DNA of 48,155 nucleotides from Hyphochytrium catenoides (taxonomy: Eukaryota > Sar > Hyphochytriomycetes > Hyphochytriales > Hyphochytriaceae). Under the pieces are notes generated by a model. It did not search any database. It was not told where the DNA came from and saw only the letters and a program-made list of their open reading frames with translations. Shown here one piece after another: positions 22,286-31,879 of this stretch. Within the stretch, counting starts at the first letter, position 1. The number at the start of each line of letters is the position of its first letter. The DNA lies in NCBI GenBank assembly GCA_900088475.1, contig FLMG01001221.1:62793-110947 (forward strand), given 5' to 3'. A program made the translations under genes and the position numbers.

Positions 22286-23665
22286 AAGCAGGCAATGGCC
22301 AGAGGGAGAGAGGGTAGAGAGCTTGACTATATCGTCTAGAAGAACCCTGTCCACTGTTTTTAAAGCGGCAGGGGAAGGCCTTCTCCCACTACTCAGACAG
22401 AACAATTTAATGTCAACATTTCTCTTTTTCAAAAGATTTGCCTGTCAGAATCCTCCTTGGCGCGCCCTTTGTCNNNNNNNNNNNNNNNNNNNNNNNNNNN
22501 NNNNNNNNNNNNNNNNNNNNNNNNNNNNNNNNNNNNNNNNNNNNNNNNNNNNNNNNNNNNNNNNNCTGCCGCCCGTACTACTTTGACTTGACTGCACCAA
22601 AACCTGCATTAGCCTTTATCTCCCTGCTCTGAACGAACGCAATGAGATTTTACTTCGGTCCCTGGAGCACGACGAGCTCTTCTTCTGGTGAGTAGGACAG
22701 CTTGCAGAGCAGTCGTCGCGTGAAGACTATCAAAGTCACTATGCGGCTCATAGTGAATGTGTAGATCTCAAGCTGAAAGATCGGGCTGCTCAGCACTTTT
22801 CCTTACCAAGCTGTCGGTTCCTTAGGTCCTATTTGAAGAGAGGTATAGCTCATTGAAAGTCCACAGCTAGTACCATGTTTGGGATTAGGGTTAGAGGATT
22901 CTTCCGTGATCGACTAGGAATGCATCAAGGGCCTCGCCATCTTCAAGCTACTACTATTGCCGCCATTGTCACTGCTGGCTGACGGCTGACTCTGCGCTGA
23001 CGGCTGACTCTGCTCTGAAGGCTCAACCCACAACGAAGGCAGAGCAGTGGATGACCTCCTTATCCCAGCAGTCTCAGACAGTAGGTGCCTTGTCCATTCC
23101 AGAGCCCGATCATGGAATATTGATGAAGAGAATGGCGATTGTTGAGAAGACGCTGACAGAGACATCCACAGCGTCCAACCTTCTAGTTTGAATCACCACG
23201 CTGATGTCCTCGATCTCTTTCATCAAGCGCAGGGCAAAGAGAGATTTATGTGCCGCGGGCAGCGCAATGTTGACCCGTCGAATAGCCTTTCTCTTCATCA
23301 ATGAAGTGTTACAGGATACGGCTGCTGTGATTAGCCCGAAAGAAGAAGTTAGAAAAAAGATCCGACAGCCACCGCGATCAGCAGCAATGACTGCTTTAAG
23401 CGTCCCGGTAAACGACCATGGAGAAGAGGAAAAACCAATAGTCAAAGCTCTTGCTGAAGAGAAGAGAAAGAAGGTTTAGCCGAAGGATGAGAAGCTGACT
23501 GATCGCTAAGGGCGGGCTATAGTGGCAGAGCACAAAGTATCGAGACTGGTCGTATCAATGATGGATCTATGGCGGCGATGGAGCCAGCAGCGATAGCGAG
23601 GCCCAGCATAGTGTACATGGGAAACAGAAGCGGAAAGGCTCGCGGTCCGCGCCATTGTCTATTGA
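22090..23665. repeat. Segmental duplication, copy A
   Basis: Starts at the last intron and exon of the plus-strand trypsin and runs through its 3' flank. It then continues with sequence recognisable at 25530-27080. About 0.5 kb (roughly 22400-22905, including the gap) is absent from copy B. Minus-strand open frames within it are not conserved between copies, so I call no gene. Confidence 0.8.
22474..22565. other. Assembly gap (92 N)
   Basis: A run of undetermined bases just downstream of the trypsin 3' end, inside the region that differs in length between the two duplicate copies. True gap size is unknown. Confidence 1.
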
Positions 23666-24115
23666 GGCTTGTCTGTTGCTTCTGACTTCGAAGAGTCTTC
23701 GTTGGCTATACCGGCCGTGAAATAGAGGACTCATTACCGTGCGGGCACTGAGCTTGTTCGGAGCTCTAGAATGCGCTTGTCTCTACCTAATTTTCTATTT
23801 AACCATTTTCATGGTCTGCTGATATTGGAATGTAGTAAGAAGCCCTATGGAGGTTGACCCAGTGAACGCTACCCAGAGACTGCTTGCAGAAAGAAGCTCC
23901 ATCTCGTTGCTTGATTGCAGCATCGATTCCATGGACGTCCCAAGCACATCCTACAAGCCTACATGTCCTGTCGCGGATAGCTCTTCCATATGATGAGCAT
24001 AGAGATAGCTGCCGCCCTTAATAAGCGCCCTCCTCCATCCTCGTCATCAGTTATACTGTTGGCAGCTTGAGTGAGGACCAATCATCAGAAAGCCGCCTAT
24101 AGTTGCTTTGAATAC
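23666..24115. other. Intergenic, nothing identified
   Basis: Sequence between copy A and the minus-strand exons at 24116-24729. Downstream exons of that gene may lie here, but no splice-consistent continuation was found. Confidence 0.3.
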
Positions 24116-24729
24116 CTTGCTGTTGCTTGCCAAAGCTCATCTGTTGCCCAACGCCGTTTAGCCACCTCCGAGAACACACGCAAGCACAGATCTTCGACTG
24201 GCTCCTTGATCCCCTTTGATCTTCTCTGCAACATCGTTTAAACTTATACACGAGGACGTCTAGCGACATGTGAAGCGTTTCGTACCGCGGCGAAGGTCAG
24301 GTCGGCTATCCATTTGGCTCTTACACAAAAATCAAGCCAAAGCGTACAGATGTGACGCAGCGCCACTTGCTCCCCTCCTCCATCATCAGTCTGCAGTGGC
24401 AAGGTGTCCTCTAGATGTTGCCGCACGGTATTCTCTATAGTACGATAGATCGCGACTGACTCTCCTTCGTTCTCGGCTATATATCGCTGGAATTTCCTGG
24501 TGTCATTCACACACCACAGCCGAGAGGAGGGAAGAGCTTGAGCATGTATTGGAAACGACGATAGAGACCACGATCATTCTTCTTACCGGACCATCGCAAC
24601 ATAATCTACAGAGGAGGGTGGGTTTAGTAGGCTTGTACTGCTGAGGCACGCTTGAATGGCCTCTTCCAGCCATAACAGCGACTCTTCGGTCACAGATGAT
24701 CCTGAGCTTTCTTCTCTGGATTCACTCAT
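24116..24729 (-). CDS. 5' exons of a gene with cullin N-terminal-like features, partial
   Basis: Three exons join in phase: 24729-24587 (starts MSESREESSGSSVTEES), 24496-24325 and 24225-24116. Donors are GTAAGA, GTAAGA and GTATTC. The second exon is a helical segment with FQRYIAENEGESVAIY, RQHLEDTL and a CTLWLDFC block. The third has EPVEDLCLRVFSEVAKRRW. The W-x-L-x-x-AI start, hL block and W-x-x-F spacing resemble the N-terminal repeat of cullins. That is a pattern-level impression only. No cullin-homology domain or 3' end was found, so this may be a decayed fragment between two duplicated blocks. Confidence 0.42.
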
Positions 24730-24921
24730 TCTTCTTGGCGAGACGACTAGGCGAAAGGTTACCTAATAAAATTATTAGCCTCCCAGGTCTCAAAAGAAGA
24801 ACTGATGCCTCGTGACAAGATCGACGCCTTGATGCCTGGCCTACGCGGGCATTAAACGTTACTCACCAACACTCGCCCAACTCCAATGGCAAACAAAAGT
24901 TGTTCTTATTTCCTAAAACTA

Positions 24922-25105
24922 AAGGGTTGTGCTACTATTTCGCCCATGAAGGCATGAAGGGCATTATTAGCACAGGAGGATAGTAAGAAGCTTAGTGTGA
25001 TCCTGGAGTCGGTCAGGCACACTGGATTCCCACCCAACTTACACGTAGAGCATTATGTTAGGGGTGGGCATAATTGTAGCAGGGCAAAATAGTGGCACAA
25101 CCCTT
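24922..25105. mobile_element. MITE-like element with 24-bp terminal inverted repeats
   Basis: The left end begins AAGGGTTGTGCTACTATTT. The right end is its inverse complement with 22 of 24 positions matching. Each side is flanked by a TA dinucleotide, the target duplication of Tc1/mariner-type transposons. It is 184 bp with no coding capacity. Confidence 0.7.
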
Positions 25106-25529
25106 TATAAAGCCTACAGTACTGAGAAAATAAGAAGCTTATTACGATAGGGCCCAGGAGAGGGGCCCTTGCTAGCCGTTGCCCGCTAGTCCATGCTAAG
25201 GACAAAGATTGGGGCCCTTATTTACAAGGTGAGGGACTCTACTATGAGGGATACTGAGCCAGCATTTCCAAGTGCACAATTTTATCCGCCTTTCCCTAGT
25301 GCCTTTGAAAGCAAGGGTTTTGTTGTTTGCTGAGCTACAGGGTGTGCAGAGGAAGTGGAGGCGAGCCAAGCGGCGGCTGGGGTGTCAGCAGGTGTTGCTG
25401 CTCGGCTTTGTTGGCCCATACAAAGCTTCCTGAATAGTGAAGGCTGAAAGTGGTGCCCTCCCTGCAGATTGCCTCGCGATGAGGTGACACTTTTTTTTGC
25501 CGCGGATCATCTCTTCGTGTCTAGAATCT
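25106..25529. other. Intergenic, nothing identified
   Basis: About 0.4 kb between the MITE-like element and duplication copy B. No gene or RNA feature seen. Confidence 0.4.
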
Positions 25530-25542
25530 CCTTCTTCCTCTA

Positions 25543-25740
25543 GGTGGGACCTATTATGATTGTTGATAACGCTGTGCCTGTCATCGTTGGTCTGACGCCT
25601 CGGGGTGAAGGCTGCGCCAGAGAGCAAACGGTGTTTATAGCAGAGTCTCCCTTCTTCGCTCTTACGTGAACGATTCCCTTGGCTGCCCTGAAGGAGGACC
25701 ACCTCGGGAAATGGTTGTGAAAGCCGACAATGGTCATTTC
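25543..25740 (+). pseudogene. Broken copy of the trypsin last exon
   Basis: Matches exon 4 of the 20964-22285 protease, including its splice acceptor and the stretch encoding MIVDNAVPVIVGLT. It carries small insertions just after the acceptor, a Trp-to-Arg change in the conserved TSWGEG motif and a frameshifting deletion near the EQPG motif. No upstream exons with H or D of the triad exist here, so it cannot encode a protease. Confidence 0.85.
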
Positions 25741-26080
25741 AGAGGGAGAGCGAGTGGAGAGCTTGACTTCATCGTCTAGAAGGGTCCTGTCTACTCTGAT
25801 TTTGAAGCGGCAGGGGAAGGCCTCCTCCTTCTCTTCCCACTACATGCGAACTCTTCCCTGATGAATGCATCAAGAGGGGTCGCTTCATCTACAAGCTACT
25901 ACTGCCGCCATTGTTACCACCGCTGACTGACGGCTGACTGTGTCCTGGAGACTCAACCCACAGCGAAGGATGGAGCAGTGAATGACCTTCTTATCCCAGC
26001 AGCCTCAGACAGTAGGTGCCTTGTGCATTCCAGGGCACGGTCCTAGAACCTTGATGAAGAGAAGGGCGACTGTCGAGAAG

Positions 26081-26564
26081 TGTAATATGTGAGAGTGAGG
26101 CGGGTCTCAAGAGAGTGAGGGAAAGAAAGTGCTCTGGCTGTACCTTGGCTGGCCAGGCCTCAGTTCTGACAAGCACCACGCAGAAGAGGAAGACTTCGCG
26201 GGAACACACGCAAGTAGCAAAGTGTCTTCTTCTACTTCAGAAAGAAGTTTATTGACTGAGATATAGAGGGTCTCCCTTCCTAGAGAGTCAGTCCACCTGA
26301 GAATGCAAAGATAAAGGAGTAACAAGCAAGAGAAGTTATGTCAACAGGCTATTATCCGAAGAACATGCAAAGAGAAAGAGCGCAGAAAGGGAAAAGGAAG
26401 AGAGCAGCCTTCTTCTTCCGAGCCATTCGTTGCCGACTTTAATTAGGACTACACGCCGTGAGAGTACTCTCAAAGAGAAGAGGTCACATCCCATACTCCG
26501 GCCGATCCGTGTCCAGTGCGCAATCAGGTGGTTAGCAGCCGTCAGAGGATATACACATATAACA
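26081..26564. mobile_element. Solo-LTR-like insertion with 5-bp target duplication
   Basis: 484 bp, beginning TGTAATATGTG and ending CACATATAACA, which are imperfect inverted repeats (10 of 11) with TG...CA termini. It is flanked by AGAAG on both sides (26076-26080 and 26565-26569). The paralogous copy A has a single uninterrupted AGAAG at the equivalent site near 23145, so this is a defined insertion with a known empty site. There is no open frame of note. Confidence 0.8.
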
Positions 26565-27080
26565 AGAAGACGTTGACAGAGACATCCACAGCGTCCAGCC
26601 TTCAAGTGTTATCGATCACCACGCTGATGTCCTGGATCTCTTTTATCAAGCGCAGGGCAAAGAGAAAGGGATAGGCAGGTGCCGCGGACAGCACAATAAT
26701 GACCCGTCGAATAGCCTTTCTCTTCATCACTGCCGCGTTAAAGGATACGGCTGCTGTTTGTGATTAGGCTAAGGAAGAAGCTAGAAAAAAGATCAGACAT
26801 CCACGATCCCCAACAATGACTGCTTTAAGCGTCCCGTAAAGGACCATGAAGAAGAGGAAGGCCCAATACTCGAAGCTCTTGCTGAAGAAGAGAAAGAAGA
26901 AGATCCAGCTGCGGGATGAGAAGCTGACGACTGATTGCTAAGGGCAATGTTAGCAGAGCACAAGATATGGAGACTGGCCTCACTAGTGATGGAGCTATGG
27001 TGACAGAGCCAGCAGCGATAGCTAGGCCCAGCATGTACATGCGAACTAATAGCGGCAACGCTCGGGCTGCCATCAGCATT

Positions 27081-28569
27081 TACCGCCGGTTCGCTGCGAG
27101 AGATGTGCAGGACAGGCAACAAGGGCTTCGAGGGCACCATCTCATACACGCTTCAACTGCCGCTTTGCTGTGGGAGGGCGATGGGCGGCGGATGACCAGA
27201 TCCAAGAGCAAAAAACCTCACGGAGGGAAAGGAGAGAGAGATCCACGAGATTGTGAACAGAAGAAGAAATATAAATTGATATGAAAGGCGAAGGACGGGA
27301 AAAAGGAGGGCAAACCGGATGAGTAGCAAAGGATACGGTCCTTGGTGGTGGGTCGCAAGAACAAAGCCAGAAGATAGAGTTCTTAGGAGAAAACAATGGT
27401 GGAGGAGAAGAGCAGAGAGAGGAGAGGGAGGGCCGAGCGAATAGAAGAGAGAGCGAGAGAGACGAGACGAGGTGAGGGAGGTGGGTAGGGGAAGAAGAAA
27501 CTTGAAGGAATAAAGAAGGATGTCCCCATGATCATAGAGGAGGACTGTGAGGATAGAAGATAATAGAGCAGCAGGAACGATGGCGGGTATGGAATAGAGG
27601 ATAGAAAGAAGTGGAGTGAAGGCGCGAAGTCTAGTGCTTAGCGGGAACAGGGATGGCGGGCCTGGGAAGTAGAAAGATAGAAGAGGAGAGTAAGGAGAGG
27701 AGAGGGAGAGAGGGAGAGACCTCAGAGAGGAGAGAGGCGCAGAAAAGAGGAACACAGGGAGTGAAAGAGAGAGGAGTGAGAGAAACAAGCGTAGACGTGG
27801 TCATCATGGTCTTTCCTTTATTTCCCTAAAAGGAGGACGAGGAAGAGAGGGAGGCCCCCTATGTATGGACAAACACTAGAGGAAGGGAAGAGCTCGCCGA
27901 GGAGCAGAAGCTGCCGACAAAGAAAGAGTAGAAAGACAATGAGGGAGAATGGTAGATTGCAAAGGCGGGAGAAGAGAAGAAGGGCCATTATATTGAGAAC
28001 GAAAGAAGAGGAAGCATCGCTGACGGAAGGGGAAAGCCCAGTGAGAACACAGTGGTTACATGTCTCTGCCTATGAGCGCTACTGAGATCTTTATCTTCCG
28101 TAGTGCTGGAGGTAGGAAATAAGAAAGGAAAGGGGAACTGAGGAGAGAAGAAGAGAAAGGCAAATAGGACGAGATACTCTAGAGAATGAAGAGGGAGGAA
28201 GAAGGGAAGACAGGAAAGACCACCATCTTTCTTCTATTGACTACGCCAGTCCTTTAAGCCTTAAGCTAAAAGAGAGAATGTACGCTCTTTCCAGTCATTA
28301 TTAAGAGCTCGTGATGAAAAGGCAGAACAACAGCGAGACAGAGAGACAAACAGTGACGAAGAAGGAAGAAAGGAGGTATGAAAGGACCAAGAGATAACCA
28401 GGTACGTTGGCCGGCAATGGCAGAAGAGGATCCTTTGGCCTCTTTCTCCTTCAAGCGCAGACCGCCACTCTCAGAGCGCGCGGAAGGAGTTCAATAATGA
28501 AGAGATATAGCTAGAAGAGATGTCTCAATAAGACGCTCTTCTCTCGTCTTCGACTCGCCTCTGCTGTGC
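27081..28569. other. Purine-biased intergenic region
   Basis: About 1.5 kb, rich in GA on the plus strand. The long minus-strand open frame at 27153-27788 is Leu/Ser/Pro-dominated, as expected from CT-rich low-complexity DNA, and has no motif. No supported gene. Confidence 0.5.
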
Positions 28570-29466
28570 CTAAAAGTATCTGACCACATAGTTGTTTGCA
28601 AAGTGATCCATCATGTTCCCCGCTCCAGCAGAGCTAGGAAAGTCCTCGTCCTTAGGCTCGACACGGGACCCTGTCATATGGAAAGCGTTGCCCCAGTGTC
28701 TATACCGTCTGAATCCGGTAGGAGGGCCGCTGTTGGGCACTGGATCGTTCTTGTTGACAAAGCGATACTTCACGATGTCCTCTCTGATGGATGCCAGAGG
28801 AGCAGAGGCAGAGGGCTCCTTCGTGGCAAGGGATTGAGGCTCTCCATAGGAGTAAACGACCAGATAAGGAGACCTTGGCTCACGGAGGCGGGTGAAGTTG
28901 AATGACAGCGCCCCAGCAGCGTTCCTGTCCAGAGAAGCGTCCTTCGCAAAGTAGATGGCACTCAGCGCGGCAAGTGAAGCACCACGAGAATGCCCAGTGA
29001 GGACGAGCTTGTGCTGTGGGCTCTGGTTCAGGCAATCCTGGACGTCTGCCACAAATGCGGCGTTGTTCCTGAAGTTACTGATGGCCTTTGTGAAACCAGA
29101 GTGAGAGTACGCCACCACCTTGCCGTCCTTAGCTTTGAACTCGATGACTTTGCTGTCTGAGTTGCCAGTCGGGCCGTTATAGTCCTCATTGTCATTGGAG
29201 CCTCTGAAGGAGATGATGCAGGTCTTGTCCCCGCTGGCAGTGAAGGCAAAGTCGTTGGCAACGGTATGGCTCTTCCTGAGCTTATACTTGGCCGAGCCAA
29301 GACCGAACCCCGTGTAGGCTTGGAGAGAGAAGAGAGCCATATCCGTGGCTAGACCTTTGTCGTAAGCAGCAGCTGCCTGCAAGCTGCTTTTTGCTTCGAT
29401 GTTTGCAGTCATTGCGGCCGCCAAGAGCACCGCGTAGGCTAGGCCACGTGTTATGAGGCGGTCCAT
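28570..29466 (-). CDS. Secreted class-3 (fungal-type) lipase, copy 1
   Basis: Intronless, 298 aa. Residues 1 to about 25 form a signal peptide. The alpha/beta-hydrolase core shows CIISFRGSND, the nucleophile elbow TGHSRGAS with S160, D241 in NKNDPVPNSG and H288 in MMDHFANNYV. This gives the Ser-Asp-His triad of lipase class 3 (Pfam Lipase_3). Expected to hydrolyse triacylglycerol or related esters outside the cell or in a digestive vacuole. It is nearly identical to the gene at 39195-40082 in the same orientation 10.6 kb away. The two differ mainly in the signal and pro region. The ATG gives a clean signal peptide. Confidence 0.93.
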   Translation of the reverse strand: MDRLITRGLAYAVLLAAAMTANIEAKSSLQAAAAYDKGLATDMALFSLQAYTGFGLGSAKYKLRKSHTVANDFAFTASGDKTCIISFRGSNDNEDYNGPTGNSDSKVIEFKAKDGKVVAYSHSGFTKAISNFRNNAAFVADVQDCLNQSPQHKLVLTGHSRGASLAALSAIYFAKDASLDRNAAGALSFNFTRLREPRSPYLVVYSYGEPQSLATKEPSASAPLASIREDIVKYRFVNKNDPVPNSGPPTGFRRYRHWGNAFHMTGSRVEPKDEDFPSSAGAGNMMDHFANNYVVRYF

Positions 29467-31879
29467 CTTGGTTGTTGACAGGGTTGGCGTTCTTTTTGCA
29501 GCTGAGGCTAACGTTTCTTCCCTTCAGCCTGTCCAGCGGATAGAAAGTTGGGATATGATGATTGGAGGTCGATGATTTGGAACGTGCCCTTGCTTCCGTC
29601 CGCCACTACTCCAAGGGCGTGGAAGACCGTTCCTCTTCTGTGCGATACTCCGTGCCTCGAGCCGCTTCACTGCTGGGTGATCGATTGGTAAAGTCTTCAG
29701 TATTATCCACCAGGTTCCCTGCTAAGAGACTAAGCGAAGCAAAGAAGATTGAGGAAGACGGAAAGACAGCGAGCGCCGCCGGACAATGATGGAGGAAGGA
29801 GCGTCAGATCTCATGGTTAACGACGTGGCTGCATGCGCTCGGTCAGTTAGGCCTGCAACAGTAGCAGAAGAATGTCCGCCTCGTCATTGCCACAAATAAT
29901 CCTACCAGCAGAAACACCCTGAGGAGCACGACGCTGCGCAAGCTCTCTGCGTGCTTCAGAGATTAGGATCGAGATAAAGATGTCCCAAGAGCTGTATAGC
30001 AGGGCAGCAACCATCTACTACTCTTTGCCTCACCTTCGTCTTCCTTCAACAAGAACCATTCAATGTCAGTCTCCAGGAGACCTGGCCAACCAAGTTGCCT
30101 GCCTCCACTTTCCTGAAGTCCTGGGCTGATCTGGCTCTCTGAATTTTCTCGCGTGTGCCCACGCTCTCTTGCCCTTTGCCCAACAATAAGAAGGGAAGGA
30201 CAGAAGAAGAGGACAGCTGAGACTGCTCCGCGGTCAACTCTGGCTCTAGATATTGACCGGAGGGTGTTGTCTACTCTGTGCGATGTAGAACAATTAGGAA
30301 AGATCTATAGATGTCCTTTCCCGTCCTGTCGTCCTTTCTCCTTGGCCTCTTGGAGAGGATATTGCTTCGGTCATGACCCCAGCCAAGACCGTCAAGTGAG
30401 AAGAAGAATGGAGCGAGAGAGAAGAAAGAAGATATTTTTTAGAAAAAAAAAGAGTGAAGATCACTATCATGAGGATCACAAGGGCACCTAATGGTATAGA
30501 AGAAGATGAAGACGAGAGGAAAGCCTTGAACATGAGGAGCATGCAAGAGTGATGTCCCACTGTCCGCGTAGACATCTCAAGATTCTGTTTATCCTTTACC
30601 TTCTTTTACTACGAAGGAAGCTCCTCCGACTGAGGAGGATCGAGACTATCCTGCCTTGGTCCGTCTTTCTGCCACCATCACGAGCCGGTAGCACAACGGA
30701 CTAGAAGACGATCGTCACATTCTCACGACGAGGAGCTCTTTGTCTTTGTCATGCTCAATGGCCTGCCAGTGCTTCGAAACTTGGCCATCTACTGTGGCCT
30801 GTACTACAGAGAAGGAAGATCCAGCATCAGCTGTCCTACGGCTGGTGGGCTGGTGCTTGTTGCCACCAGTCGGACAGCGTGAGATCCTAGCACGACCTTC
30901 CGGAACAAGAGATTGTTGATCGAAGAGGCAAAGGCAAGGGTCCTAAAACGTGGTCTGTTCAGAAAGCCTGGTACAAAGGCTTGCCTTTCTCTGCTGGTGG
31001 ACGCTTGTGTCCAAGACATACATACGGAGCAGCAGCTACGAGGAAGGAGAGAGGTAGGAAGGAGGTAGGACATAGCCAGCAACTAAGGTGGCGAGACTGC
31101 TTGACGTCGTGGGCCAGAAGAGGAGAGGATCAAAGAGAACAGATGCCAGCTACTATGGTGGCAGAAGACAAAGGTGAAGAAGAAGCAAGCGTCTAGATCA
31201 TCCTTGGACTCACTGCTCAGCAGCAGCAGGAGGAGGAGAAGCAGCCCCCGCCAGGAGGAGGACCGAGGTTGACTGTGACAACCCTGCTAGCTTGCAGCCT
31301 TACGCGCCCACGGCCAAATGCTGATGCCTAGCCGCAAACAACTATCTCCATGGTAACGCCCCACTGTCGTTGGGATCCAACCGCCGCCGGGCCAGCCGTG
31401 GTCACCTCCTCCGCCGTCTTCTTCCATTCTCCCGGGCCTTCCTTTACGACTGTCCATCAGGGGGTAGCCCCGGCAACGCTCAGTTCCTCGCTCTTCTTCC
31501 TGATGCTTCCCTCTATCTGTCAGTCTCTCCTCGCATCACCGTCCAGCCAGTGGGAGTCAATGAGTGAGTGCTCGGCAGGAGAACAGGCATGGTAGACAGC
31601 GCTCAACAGCAAAGATTGAACGATGTTGCTGGTCGTGATGATCTAGTTCCGCAGAGCAAGATGAGACAATCGAAGCGGGCGGGTCAGCTTAGAGACTACT
31701 CTCATAAATGAGTGATGATGCTCTCTTGCTGCTGCAAGGGAAGCTTCTTACTTTCGTCCTTCTAAGAAGGGCATGCTCGTCTTCGGCCTTTAGCTGTTCT
31801 AGCTTCTTGGGCTTTCAGCGAACGACGGCTGCTGCTCTCTCATCTTCGAGGGCGAAGACCGACGGAGAGAGTATGAACC
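29467..31879. other. Intergenic, lipase upstream region
   Basis: About 2.4 kb between divergent genes. Part of it (about 30240-31200) is a diverged relative of 40840-41880. Short frames occur, none with a recognisable domain. Confidence 0.4.
30240..31200. repeat. Diverged duplicate of the 40840-41880 region
   Basis: Shares interrupted stretches with 40840-41880, for example CTGGCTCTAGA-ATTGAC, TTGCTTC-GT-ATGAC and GTCCAAGACATACAT. They occur in the same order and at similar spacing upstream of each lipase. Not conserved as an open frame. Confidence 0.55.

Larger units (their letters stand above)
25530..27080. repeat. Segmental duplication, copy B
   Basis: Diverged copy of 22090-23665 in the same orientation. 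It matches the trypsin last intron end, last exon and 3' flank (25530-25850), then the block around 22919-23665. It is interrupted by the 484-bp insertion at 26081-26564. The substitutions and indels throughout show the duplication is not recent. Confidence 0.8.

Noticed and set aside
22914-23445. Minus-strand hydrophobic frames in duplication copy A
   Set aside because: Frames are not preserved in copy B and carry no motif; probably non-coding or decayed.
27153-27788. 211-codon minus-strand open frame
   Set aside because: Composition is almost only Leu, Ser, Pro and Phe from CT-rich low-complexity DNA; no motif, no splice-supported partner.
28603-28905. Open frames antisense to the lipases (also 39156-39530)
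   Set aside because: They mirror the conserved lipase codons and exist in both copies only because the lipases are near-identical.
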